Below the pieces are notes generated by a model. That model saw only the letters and a list, made by a program, of their open reading frames with translations. It was not told where the DNA came from and did no database searches. Position numbers and translations under genes: made by a program. Of a DNA stretch of 64,000 nt, positions 35,487-44,204 are shown one piece after another. This stretch comes from Chryseobacterium takakiae. GTDB lineage: Bacteria; Bacteroidota; Bacteroidia; Flavobacteriales; Weeksellaceae. The stretch is from positions 660,898 to 724,897 of the forward strand of contig NZ_FQVO01000001.1 of the NCBI RefSeq assembly GCF_900129385.1. The letters are read 5' to 3'. Each line of letters starts with the position of its first letter. Within the stretch, counting starts at the first letter, position 1.

Positions 35487-36485
35487 TCATTTAGAATTCA
35501 ATTGGTCCAAAATTTCCGAAAATACTGCCTGCGCGGAAAAAATCCGGTTTTTTGCCTGCTGATAAATAATCGAATTCTCCCCATCCATCACCTCATCGCT
35601 TAACTCTACATTCCGGCGCACCGGAAGACAGTGCATTACTTTTGCACTATTTGTAACCGACAGTTTTTCATTAGTCAGCATCCAGTTTTCTTTCACTTCA
35701 GGCATTGCAGCATAATCATCAAAAGACGACCAGTTTTTAACATAAATAAAATCGGCATCTTTCAAAGCTTCTTCCTGATCATGAATTACTTTCACCTCTT
35801 TTGTGAAATTTTTATCTAAATCATAACCTTCCGGATTGGTGATAACAAACTCAACATCCATTTCCTGCATCCATTCTGCGAATGAATTTCCCACCGCCTG
35901 AGCAATCGGTTTGATGTGAGGTGCCCATGTTAAAACTACTTTAGGCTTTTTGTTAATGCTGAGCTTAGTCTGTGGTGAGCTTGGTGAACTGTCGAAATGC
36001 CAGTTTTCGGTAATTGTGATACAGTCTGCCAAACTTTGCAAAGGGTGACGCGTCGCGGATTCCAACGAAATAACCGGAACTTTTGCATGTTTTTCAAACT
36101 GACTGAGAATGCTTTCATTCACATCATCTTCCTTGTTTTTCATTCCTGCAAAACAACGAACTGCAATGATGTCACAATATTGATTCAGCACTTCAATTGC
36201 ATCTTTAATATGTTCAACCGTATCGCCATTCATTATTGCACCGTCTGAAAATTCCAGGTTCCACGCTTCCTGTGCGGCATTTAAGGTTAAGATATTTAAC
36301 CCTAAATTCTGCGCTGCAATCTGGCTGCTCAAGCGGGTTCTCAGGCTTGAATTTAAAAAGACAAGTCCGATGGTTTTTCCTTTTCCTTTTTCGGTTTCGG
36401 AAAGAGGATTTTCTTTAATTTGTAATGCTTTTTTTATAATTTCCTGTAAGTTTTCAACATCGCTTACAGAGGTGAATTTTTTCAT
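35487..36485 (-). CDS. argF': N-acyl-ornithine carbamoyltransferase (332 aa)
   Basis: This is the transcarbamylase variant that acts on acylated ornithine. Carbamoyl-phosphate loop FLNSSLRTRLSSQ replaces the usual STRTR. Later motifs are SLESATRHPLQS and VMHCLPVRRN. Length and motif set match Bacteroidetes SOTCase and Xanthomonas AOTCase rather than ordinary ArgF. The residue in the position that separates acetyl- from succinyl-ornithine enzymes (Pro90 of Bacteroides, Glu92 of Xanthomonas) is Val90 in GDTVEH. From recalled mutagenesis work, a small non-acidic residue there favours succinylornithine. Confidence 0.92.
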   Translation of the reverse strand: MKKFTSVSDVENLQEIIKKALQIKENPLSETEKGKGKTIGLVFLNSSLRTRLSSQIAAQNLGLNILTLNAAQEAWNLEFSDGAIMNGDTVEHIKDAIEVLNQYCDIIAVRCFAGMKNKEDDVNESILSQFEKHAKVPVISLESATRHPLQSLADCITITENWHFDSSPSSPQTKLSINKKPKVVLTWAPHIKPIAQAVGNSFAEWMQEMDVEFVITNPEGYDLDKNFTKEVKVIHDQEEALKDADFIYVKNWSSFDDYAAMPEVKENWMLTNEKLSVTNSAKVMHCLPVRRNVELSDEVMDGENSIIYQQAKNRIFSAQAVFSEILDQLNSK

Positions 36486-36666
36486 TTTGAATTGATTTTA
36501 AAGATTTTAATCTTAAATATTGGGCTAGTTTTTAACGCTATGATCGCGAAGTTTTTTTTAATTTACTTGAAATATTTTCGTTCGCAAGGGCTGTAGTGAA
36601 GCTCTTTTTTATAATATTAATAGATTCTTCCTTCGTCAGAATGACAGAACATATAATTTTTACAGG

Positions 36667-37806
36667 TTAAATATTCTCCAATACTTCTTTCAAAGCATTA
36701 ATAAAAATATCAGTTTCTTCTTTTTTAATATTCAGTGCCGGAAGGATTCTTAATACTGCTTTATCATTGGAATTTCCGGTGAAAATATGATGATTATACA
36801 ACAGGGTTTTCCTGACTTCCGAACAGTCTCTGTCCAGCTCAATCCCAATCATCAAGCCTTTCCTTCGAATCGTTTTGATATGTGGAAAATCTTTAATTTC
36901 ATTTTCAATATAAGCGCCCATTTCCTTAGTATTTTCGATGAGATTTTCATCTTTCATCACGTCCAATACTGCAATAGCAGCAGCACAAGCCAGATGATTT
37001 CCACCAAAAGTGGTTCCCAGCAAACCATTGCTTGCCTGAAATTTCGGGTGAATTAAAACGCCGCCGATTGGGAAACCATTGCCCATTCCTTTTGCTGTGG
37101 TAATGATATCGGCTTCAATTCCAAATTCCTGATGGGCAAAGAAATAGCCGCTTCTCCCGTATCCTGATTGAACTTCATCTAAGATCAAAATAACATCATG
37201 TTTTTCGCATAATTCTTTAATTTTAGTTAAAAATCCCATCATTGGAATTATAATTCCGCCAACGCCCTGAATGCCTTCGATAATGACAGATGAAATTTCG
37301 CTTCCATGTTTTTCAAAGGCTTCTTCAAGTTGTTCGACATTATTCCATTCAGACTTAATAAATCTTTCATCATAATTTACGGGTGCTACAATTTTCGGAT
37401 TATCCGTTACCGAAACAGCAGCTGAAGTTCTTCCGTGGAATGAACCTGAAAAATACAGTACCTTATTTTTTCCGTTATGAAAAGACGCCAGTTTTAAAGC
37501 ATTTTCATTCGCTTCAGCTCCAGAATTGCACAGGAATAAATTATATTCTTCCAAACCCGAAAGTTTTCCTAATTTTTCAGCCAGTTCAGTCTGTAACTCA
37601 TTTTGAACCGAATTTGAATAGAAAGAAATTTTATCTAATTGCTTTTTTAGTTGAGTTTGATAGCGCGGATGGTTATGCCCGATGGAAATCACAGCATGAC
37701 CTCCGTAAAAATCAAGGTATTTTTCTCCTTTATCGTCCCAGAGAAATGACCCCTGAGCTTTTATAGGATGGATGTTGAATAATGGATATACGTTGAATAA
37801 ATTCAT
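36667..37806 (-). CDS. argD: Acetylornithine/succinylornithine aminotransferase (379 aa)
   Basis: This PLP class III aminotransferase converts N-acyl-glutamate semialdehyde to N-acyl-ornithine. Landmarks are LDFYGGHAVISIGHNHP near the start, CNSGAEANENALKLA, the Asp of LILDEVQSGYGRSG and the PLP lysine in TTAKGMGNGFPIGG. ATG 37806 is used because residues upstream come from the repeated spacer. Its first bases resemble the first bases of each tandem repeat unit that follows. Confidence 0.95.
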   Translation of the reverse strand: MNLFNVYPLFNIHPIKAQGSFLWDDKGEKYLDFYGGHAVISIGHNHPRYQTQLKKQLDKISFYSNSVQNELQTELAEKLGKLSGLEEYNLFLCNSGAEANENALKLASFHNGKNKVLYFSGSFHGRTSAAVSVTDNPKIVAPVNYDERFIKSEWNNVEQLEEAFEKHGSEISSVIIEGIQGVGGIIIPMMGFLTKIKELCEKHDVILILDEVQSGYGRSGYFFAHQEFGIEADIITTAKGMGNGFPIGGVLIHPKFQASNGLLGTTFGGNHLACAAAIAVLDVMKDENLIENTKEMGAYIENEIKDFPHIKTIRRKGLMIGIELDRDCSEVRKTLLYNHHIFTGNSNDKAVLRILPALNIKKEETDIFINALKEVLENI

Positions 37807-38890
37807 TTTTTGTTTTTTATTAATTTCTTTTGTCTTGAAACAAAAGAAACAAAAGTTCAAGACTGGAAAATTCCGCTAAAAATTTAAATTGAATCCTAAA
37901 ATCCCCAAAACTCGCACGAATTGACTGTTTGTTCTTCGGTTGAAAATTTGTCTCGTGCTCAAACAGTGGGAATTTCTTAACGGATTAAATTTAAATTTTC
38001 TTAACGCTCCATTTTCCCAGGTCGGTTTTAAGATTAACTCTAAATTTTCTTCCCTACTCATTGCAATTAAAAGCGCTGATTTTGAATAACTCATTTTTTG
38101 TTTTTTATTAATTTCTTTTGTCTTGAAACAAAAGAAACAAAAGTTCAAGACTTGGAAAATTCCGCTAAAAATTTAAATTGAATCCTAAAATCCCCAAAAC
38201 TCGCACGAATTGACTGTTTGTTCTTCGGCTGAAAATTTGTCTCGTGCTCAAACAGTGGGAATTTTTTAACGGATTAAATTTAAATTTTCTTAACGCTCCA
38301 TTTTCCTAAGTCGGCTTTAAGGTTAATTCTAAATTTTCTTCCCTACTCATTGCAATTAAAAGCGCTGATTTTGAATAACTCATTTTTTGTTTTTATTAAT
38401 TTCTTTTGTCTTGAAACAAAAGAAACAAAAGTTCAAGACTGGAAAATTCCGCTAAAAATTTAAATTGAATCCTAAAATCCCCAAACTCGCACGAATTGAC
38501 TGTTTGTTCTTCGGTTGAAAATTTGTCTCGTGCTCAAACAGTGGGATTTTTTTAACGGATTAAATTTCAATTTTCTTAACGCTCCATTTTCCCAGGTCGT
38601 TTTTAAGGTTAATTCTAAATTTTCTTCCCTACTCATTGCAATTAAAAGCACTGATTTTGAATAACTCATTTTTTGTTTTTATTAATTTCTTTTGTCTTGA
38701 AACAAAGAAACAAAAGTTCAAGACTGGAAAATTCCGCTAAAAATTTAAATTGAATCCTAAAATCCCCAAAACTCGCACGAATTGACTGTTTGTTCTTCGG
38801 CTGAAAATTTGTCTCGTGCTCAAACAGTGGGAATTTTTTAACGGATTAAATTTCAATTTTCTTAACGCTCCATTTTCCCAGGTTGTTTTA
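37804..38890. repeat. Four tandem ~287-bp repeat units between argC and argD
   Basis: Units start at 37804, 38092, 38381 and 38667 (periods 288, 289, 286 bp); the last is partial. Each begins CATTTTTTGTTTTT, carries an inverted repeat TTTCTTTTGT...ACAAAAGAAA and ends, except the last, with bases resembling the 3' end of argC (TTTTCTTCCC, CATTGCAAT). Minus-strand frames of 65-90 codons in it are repeat artefacts, not genes. Confidence 0.93.
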
Positions 38891-38933
38891 AATTGCGCTG
38901 TAAAATTCACGATTGACAATTTGACTATTGACA

Positions 38934-39923
38934 TTAAAACACCACTGGCTTCAGGTTCAATCCTAAGTTTTCTTCCCAGCCCATTGCAATATTCATGTTT
39001 TGAACTGCCTGTCCTGAAGCGCCTTTCAACAAATTGTCAATCGCTGAGTGAATGACCGCAACATTCCCACATTTTTCAATCTGTATCACACAGCGATTGG
39101 TGTTGACAACCTGCTTTACATCAATTGCTTTTTCACTTACCTTTACAAAAGGTTCATCTGTATAAAAGTCTTCAAACAATTGAAATATTTCTGAAAGTTC
39201 TAAATCTGTTTTCACCGTGGAACTTGTAAAAATTCCTCTCGCAAAGTCGCCTCTCCATGGAACAAAATTCAGACTGATTTCATTGGTATTAAAAGAAACC
39301 AACTGCTGTAAAATCTCATCCACATGCTGATGCGTTAAGGTTTTATAAGCCGAGATATTATAATTCCTCCAAGTGAAATGCGTTGTTGCCTGTAAAGACT
39401 GACCTGCTCCTGTTGACCCTGTGATTCCCGTTGTGTAAACCTCATTCAACAAACCATTTTGAGCCAGAGGAAGCAATGCCAGCTGAATTGCTGTTGCAAA
39501 ACATCCGGGGTTGGCAATACTTTTTGCTCCGGAAAGTTGTTTTTTGTTGATTTCAGGGAGTCCGTAAATAAAATTTCTGTTTCCGGAATTTCCATCGAGG
39601 CGAAAATCGTTCCCTAAATCAATCACCACTGTTTCATCTTTTACGGGATTCTGAATCAGCCAATTCTGACTTTCTTTGTGAGGAAGGCATAGAAACAAAA
39701 TATCAACTTCTTCAGGCTGATCCGTTAAAACCATTTCACAAATTGTCGTTAAATCCGGGTACAAATCTGAAATCTTTGTCCCCGAATTTGAACGACTATA
39801 TAAAAAACGCAATGACACATTGGGATGAAAAGCCAGCAGACGAACGAGTTCGCTTCCTGTGTAACCGTTGGCTCCGATGATTCCTATTTTTTTTATTTCA
39901 TTATTTTTAACATTTTTAGCCAT
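38934..39923 (-). CDS. argC: N-acetyl-gamma-glutamyl-phosphate reductase (329 aa)
   Basis: ArgC reduces N-acyl-glutamyl phosphate to the semialdehyde with NADPH. The Rossmann motif is IGIIGANGYTGSELVRLL; the catalytic Cys is in IANPGCFATAIQLALLPLA; a C-terminal His-containing motif is GDFARGIFTS. The protein ends GWEENLGLNLKPVVF, and this final stretch resembles the end of the tandem repeat units downstream. Third gene in the arginine group. Confidence 0.95.
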   Translation of the reverse strand: MAKNVKNNEIKKIGIIGANGYTGSELVRLLAFHPNVSLRFLYSRSNSGTKISDLYPDLTTICEMVLTDQPEEVDILFLCLPHKESQNWLIQNPVKDETVVIDLGNDFRLDGNSGNRNFIYGLPEINKKQLSGAKSIANPGCFATAIQLALLPLAQNGLLNEVYTTGITGSTGAGQSLQATTHFTWRNYNISAYKTLTHQHVDEILQQLVSFNTNEISLNFVPWRGDFARGIFTSSTVKTDLELSEIFQLFEDFYTDEPFVKVSEKAIDVKQVVNTNRCVIQIEKCGNVAVIHSAIDNLLKGASGQAVQNMNIAMGWEENLGLNLKPVVF

Positions 39924-39935
39924 GATATTATTTTT

Positions 39936-40133
39936 GAACCCTATCGGGTTCGTCCTGTTTTATTGATTTTCATCCATAGGTTTTACCTACGGCTATTCAT
40001 ATTGAACCCTTCGGGTTCTGATTTGATCATTCGTTTTGTTATCCGTAGGTTTCCATCTTCAGCTATTCTTATATTCTTTGAAATATATTTTGATAGGATT
40101 TCATCCTATCCTGATTTAAGTCGGCCCTTCAGG
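39936..40133. repeat. REP-like hairpin array between argG and argC
   Basis: Short hairpins include 39936-39951 (GAACCC/GGGTTC), CCATAGG...CCTACGG near 39975, GAACCC/GGGTTC near 40004, and 40092-40110 (GATAGGAT/ATCCTATC). Motif wording (GGTTTTACCTACGGCTATT) matches the arrays near carB and carA. The 221-bp gap has no gene. Confidence 0.82.
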
Positions 40134-40144
40134 ACTCCCTTGAA

Positions 40145-41341
40145 CTAATTTATATTTTGATTTATCTGACGATATATATTCAAAGAATTGCTTACAATTT
40201 TTGTGTAGCCTTTTACGTCTTCGCCTGTCCATGATCGGTTTGCTTCTCCGTAACTGCCAAATTTATCGGACATTAAATCGTGCTGAGATTCAATTCCATT
40301 TAAAATAAATCTATATGGATGAAGCGTTACAAAAACTTTTCCGCTGACTGTTTTTTGGGAATCAACTAAAAAAGACTCAATATTTCTCATGATAGGATCC
40401 AGAAAAAGTGCTTCGTGAAGCCAGTTTCCGTACCAATCCGACAGCTGAGATTTCATCATCTGCTGGTATTTTGAAAGGGTATGTTTTTCCAATAAATGGT
40501 GCGCCTTGATAATGACAGACGCCGCTGCCGCTTCAAAACCAACTCTCCCTTTGATTCCGACAATTGTATCTCCAACATGAATATCACGCCCAATTCCGTA
40601 AGCAGAAGCCAATTTTTCAATTTTTTGGATGGCGTAAACAGAATGTTCAAAATTTTCTCCATTCACTGCTACTACTTCTCCATTTTTAAACTCAATTTCC
40701 AATTCTGAAGGCAGAGTTTCTTTCATTTGTGATGGAAAAGCTTCTTCCGGAAGATAATTCCTTGAAGTCAACGTTTCTCTTCCCCCTACCGAAGTTCCCC
40801 AAAGACCTTTATTCACAGAATATTGTGCTTTATGGAATTCCACTTCGCAGCCATGACTTTTTAAAAACTCGATTTCCTCTTCACGGGACAAAGCTCTATC
40901 ACGAATCGGGGTAATGATCTCAACATTCGGACACATGACCTGGAAAATCAAGTCAAAACGAACCTGGTCATTTCCCGCGCCTGTACTTCCGTGGGCGATT
41001 GCATCAGCTCCGACTTCAATCGCAAACTTTGCAATTTCCTGTGCCTGAATCGTACGTTCCGCACTTACAGAAAGAGGATAAGTATTATTTTTCAGCACAT
41101 TACCAAAAATCAAATATTTCACACAAGAATTGTAATAATCTTCCTGAGCATCCACGCACCTGTATTCTTTAACCCCAAGATTTAAGGCTTTTTTTTCAAG
41201 TTCTTTTTCTTCATCTTTGGAAAAACCACCGGTATTTACAGTAAACGCATACACATCGTACCCCAGTATTTCACTGAGATATTTGGCGCAGTAAGAGGTA
41301 TCAAGACCTCCGCTAAATGCTAAAACTACTTTCTTGTTCAT
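40145..41341 (-). CDS. argG: Argininosuccinate synthase (398 aa)
   Basis: ArgG joins citrulline and aspartate using ATP. The PP-loop VLAFSGGLDTSYC starts at the N-terminus; later signatures are HGSTGAGNDQVRFD and GLWGTSVGGRE. ATG 41341 gives the standard N-terminus MNKKVVLAF; upstream codons of the longer frame overlap the preceding gene. The 29-bp overlap with the GNAT gene upstream indicates coupling. Confidence 0.96.
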   Translation of the reverse strand: MNKKVVLAFSGGLDTSYCAKYLSEILGYDVYAFTVNTGGFSKDEEKELEKKALNLGVKEYRCVDAQEDYYNSCVKYLIFGNVLKNNTYPLSVSAERTIQAQEIAKFAIEVGADAIAHGSTGAGNDQVRFDLIFQVMCPNVEIITPIRDRALSREEEIEFLKSHGCEVEFHKAQYSVNKGLWGTSVGGRETLTSRNYLPEEAFPSQMKETLPSELEIEFKNGEVVAVNGENFEHSVYAIQKIEKLASAYGIGRDIHVGDTIVGIKGRVGFEAAAASVIIKAHHLLEKHTLSKYQQMMKSQLSDWYGNWLHEALFLDPIMRNIESFLVDSQKTVSGKVFVTLHPYRFILNGIESQHDLMSDKFGSYGEANRSWTGEDVKGYTKIVSNSLNIYRQINQNIN

Positions 41342-41909
41342 TATTGTATTGATTTTCAGACTGAGATTTCCCAGCACTGTTTTTTATATTTTCCGGAACG
41401 AAGAGCATTGCCGTGCAAAGACAGTTTTTCCGTTCTTTCTTCATTAAAATATCATAATTGACACAGCTTTTGCAGCCGTTCCAAAACTCCTCATCCTGAG
41501 TAAGTTCAGAATAAATAACAGGCTTATATCCCAAATCACTGTTGATTTTCATAACCGCTAATCCGGTAGTTAATCCAAAAATTTTAGCATTGGGGTATTT
41601 ATTTCGGGACAAAGTGAACACTTTATCTTTAATTAAGGTGGCCACACCCAAATGTCTGAACTCAGGCGAAACGATAAGCCCTGAGTTCGCAACGAATTGT
41701 CCGTGAGACCATGTTTCTATGTAACAGAATCCTACCCATTTCCCTTTATCAGTCGCTACTACAGCATTGCCTTCAGTAATTTTTTTACTGAGGTATTCAA
41801 TAGAGCGTTTGGCAATACCCGTTCCGCGACGCTGTGCAGAATCGTACATTTCCTGCTGTATTTCACTCACATACATCAAATGTATGGATGAGGAAATTTC
41901 TATTTCCAT
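41313..41909 (-). CDS. GNAT-family acyltransferase, candidate N-acylglutamate synthase (198 aa)
   Basis: This is the first gene of the arginine group. The GNAT core has GFCYIETWSHGQFVANSGLIVSPEFRHLGVATLIKDKVF, which includes the acetyl-CoA pyrophosphate loop, and GLTTGLAVMKINSDLGY. There is no kinase-like domain as in classical ArgA. Position upstream of argG and the lack of argJ or argA elsewhere in the window suggest it supplies N-acylglutamate. A Cys-containing C-terminal extension (CKSCVNYD; NCLCTAM) and a tail overlapping argG follow. Confidence 0.82.
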   Translation of the reverse strand: MEIEISSSIHLMYVSEIQQEMYDSAQRRGTGIAKRSIEYLSKKITEGNAVVATDKGKWVGFCYIETWSHGQFVANSGLIVSPEFRHLGVATLIKDKVFTLSRNKYPNAKIFGLTTGLAVMKINSDLGYKPVIYSELTQDEEFWNGCKSCVNYDILMKKERKNCLCTAMLFVPENIKNSAGKSQSENQYNNEQESSFSI

Positions 41910-41929
41910 TTATTATCTAAAATTTTCGA

Positions 41930-41962
41930 CAAATTTAAAATATAATTTCTATAATAACCAAA
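41930..41962 (-). promoter_or_regulatory. Promoter of the arginine group
   Basis: On the minus strand TTTGG and TAAATTTG are 20 bp apart, a good match to the Flavobacteriia promoter. Transcription would start about 13 bp before the GNAT start codon at 41909, giving a very short leader with no room for an attenuator. Confidence 0.7.
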
Positions 41963-42068
41963 TATAAAAGATAATTTTATTTATTAAAATTAATATTCAG
42001 GTAATTTTATCTTTAAACAGAATTAATATTTTGCTAAATTATTATATATTTGCTAAAAAGATATAGTT

Positions 42069-42485
42069 ATGGAAAATACCTGCCCGAGATGCAATGGCAA
42101 TAAAGTTGTTAAAAGTGGTATAATCAACAATAAGCAACGCTTTCTATGCAAAGACTGTCAGTATTATTTTACCGTAAAAAAACTTGGCAAACAAATAGAC
42201 GATTATTATGTAACCAAGGCTCTACAGCTTTATCTGGAAGGACTGAGTTTTAGGGAAATCGAAAGAATCATCGGGGTTTCTCACGTGACCATCAGTTCAT
42301 GGATTAAAAAATACAATATTATAAGACCCCCACATTCTGAGTTTCATCCTGTCTACAGAATTCTCAAACAAAATGAATTGATCGAATATATGAGCAAGGA
42401 AGAAAATATTAAAAATTCCGGATTGATCATCACTCAGTTTGCTGATAAATATATGCTTATAAAATGGGAAAGATTAAAAAAATAA
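42069..42485 (+). CDS. InsA-like zinc-ribbon and HTH protein (138 aa)
   Basis: The N-terminus is a four-Cys zinc ribbon (CPRCNGNKVVKSG, then FLCKDCQYYFTV) like that of IS1/IS1595 transposition proteins. A helix-turn-helix region follows (YLEGLSFREIERIIGVSHVTISSWIKKY). No catalytic transposase domain, terminal repeats or target duplication are seen, so it may be a domesticated DNA-binding protein. It is divergent from the arginine group across a 159-bp AT-rich region; regulation of either side is possible. A TATATTTG box at 42045-42052 may be its -7 element. Confidence 0.8.
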   Translation: MENTCPRCNGNKVVKSGIINNKQRFLCKDCQYYFTVKKLGKQIDDYYVTKALQLYLEGLSFREIERIIGVSHVTISSWIKKYNIIRPPHSEFHPVYRILKQNELIEYMSKEENIKNSGLIITQFADKYMLIKWERLKK

Positions 42486-42677
42486 TTTTATAGTGAATTG
42501 CCAATAAGTTAATTGTAAGTATAAAAATGATATCATGTAATTATAAACTTTAAACTAAAAACATAGAATATTAGAGATTAACTATATTCTTAGCAAAAAT
42601 ATATATTAAATTTTTGTAAATAAATTTTTAATTACAATTTGGCTTTCATAAAAAACAATGCCAAAAATTAATAATTT

Positions 42678-44057
42678 ATGAAGAAAATACTTATTATCAT
42701 TGGATTTGCTTTAATTAACAATTCATTATACTCGCAAGGCTCACCTGATTACGGAAGCGGATTAAAAATTAATCTCAATCAGCAGGGCGATAAATATGTC
42801 AGATTCATTTTATGGGATCAGTTTTGGGTAAGAAATACCGATATGAATCCCGGAAGCATGGTCGGCGGAGAAGCAACGGATAATTCCTGGAGCCTGGGAA
42901 ACAGAAGACTTCGCGCCTTAGCCTATGCCCAGATTTCAAAACGCTATATGATTTTGGCTCATTTTGGAATTAACAACCAGACCTTTATCAATGGCGGCGG
43001 TTCAGGAACTTCGGGAACAGGAGCATATGGAAATGGTAAAAAGCCACAAATGTTTTTCCACGACGCATGGAACGAATATGCCGTTGTTTTACCCGGAGAA
43101 GCAGGAAAATTCAGTTTATCTTTAGGAGCAGGACTGCATTATTACATGGGTCTTTCGCGGATGACAATGGGTTCAACATTGAATTTCCTTACCGTAGACT
43201 CTCCTATCTTCACGTGGCCTTTAATTGATAATTCCGACCAGTTTGCAAGACAACTTGGTATGTTTGCCAAAGGAAAATACGGCAAGCTGGAATATCGTTT
43301 CAGTTTAAACAAGCCTTTTGCAACCGATCTGGTTCCCGCAAATGTTACAGATCCTGCAAATGCCGTTGCAGTAGACAACAACGGAAATCCTAACTTTTCA
43401 AAAGCAGGATATATAGAATACCAGTTTCTGGATGAAGAATCTAACCTTTTGCCTTTTAAAGTAGGTTCATATTTGGGAACAAAGAAAGTTTTCAATGTCG
43501 GAGCCGGCTTTTATCACCAGAAAGACGGAACGAGAACTTCAGTCAATTCCAATATTGAGAAACATGATATTACACTGGTAGCTGTAGATGCATTTGCTGA
43601 CATTCCTTTGGGAAATGCCAAAAATAAAATGGCTGTTTCTGCCTATGCAGGATATTATAACTATCAGTTTGGCCCGAATTACATCAGAAACATCGGGATT
43701 ATGAACATCGCCTCATCCGATCCTAATTTTGTTGGAAACAGAGCGATTGCTGGTCCGGGAAATCTTCAGCCAACTATAGGAACAGGTAATATTATCTATG
43801 CACAGGCCGGATTATTATTACCAAGCCAGGCAGAAAAACCAAAAATCAGAATCCAGCCTTTCGCGGCATATACTCATAAGAGTTTTGAGGCATTTGATAA
43901 ATCCTCATCACAATTTGATGTAGGTGCCAACTGGTTTATAGACGGTCATCATGCCAAAATTACGACACAATACTCCACAAGACCGATTTACACCAGTGCA
44001 ACAGAAAGGCCATCATCAAAAGGAGAATTCATCATACAGTTCCAGATTTATCTTTAG
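42678..44057 (+). CDS. Outer-membrane porin-like beta-barrel (459 aa)
   Basis: A signal peptide (about residues 1-19, ending SLYSQ) precedes alternating amphipathic strands through the whole length, ending with an aromatic-rich C-terminal strand (FIIQFQIYL) typical of outer-membrane barrels. Features such as DQFARQLGMFAKGKYGKLEYRFSLNKPF suggest a general or solute-specific porin. It precedes a carboxylate-type transporter and acyl-CoA synthetases on the same strand, which suggests it admits their substrates. The substrate is inferred, not seen. Confidence 0.8.
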   Translation: MKKILIIIGFALINNSLYSQGSPDYGSGLKINLNQQGDKYVRFILWDQFWVRNTDMNPGSMVGGEATDNSWSLGNRRLRALAYAQISKRYMILAHFGINNQTFINGGGSGTSGTGAYGNGKKPQMFFHDAWNEYAVVLPGEAGKFSLSLGAGLHYYMGLSRMTMGSTLNFLTVDSPIFTWPLIDNSDQFARQLGMFAKGKYGKLEYRFSLNKPFATDLVPANVTDPANAVAVDNNGNPNFSKAGYIEYQFLDEESNLLPFKVGSYLGTKKVFNVGAGFYHQKDGTRTSVNSNIEKHDITLVAVDAFADIPLGNAKNKMAVSAYAGYYNYQFGPNYIRNIGIMNIASSDPNFVGNRAIAGPGNLQPTIGTGNIIYAQAGLLLPSQAEKPKIRIQPFAAYTHKSFEAFDKSSSQFDVGANWFIDGHHAKITTQYSTRPIYTSATERPSSKGEFIIQFQIYL

Positions 44058-44204
44058 TCCATTAAATTTAAACATTAAGATGATTTCAACGTACAGAATA
44101 TAATAAATCTTTTTAAGTAAAAAATTTCAAAGTTCTTAGTGTTAAATATTTATCGAAATATCAAAAAACTCAATCAATTTAAACCAACTTAAAAATTAAA
44201 GCAT

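Noticed and set aside
37804..38890. CRISPR array from regularly repeated units
   Set aside because: Units are ~287 bp with no 25-40-bp repeat/spacer alternation and no cas genes nearby. They are tandem duplications.
37876..38934. Small minus-strand ORFs (65-90 codons) in the tandem repeat
   Set aside because: They are chimeras of the argD start, repeat core and argC tail and exist only because of the duplication.
41910..42068. Arginine-responsive riboswitch or attenuator ahead of the arg group
   Set aside because: The predicted leader is only about 13 nt, and no hairpin precedes the first gene.
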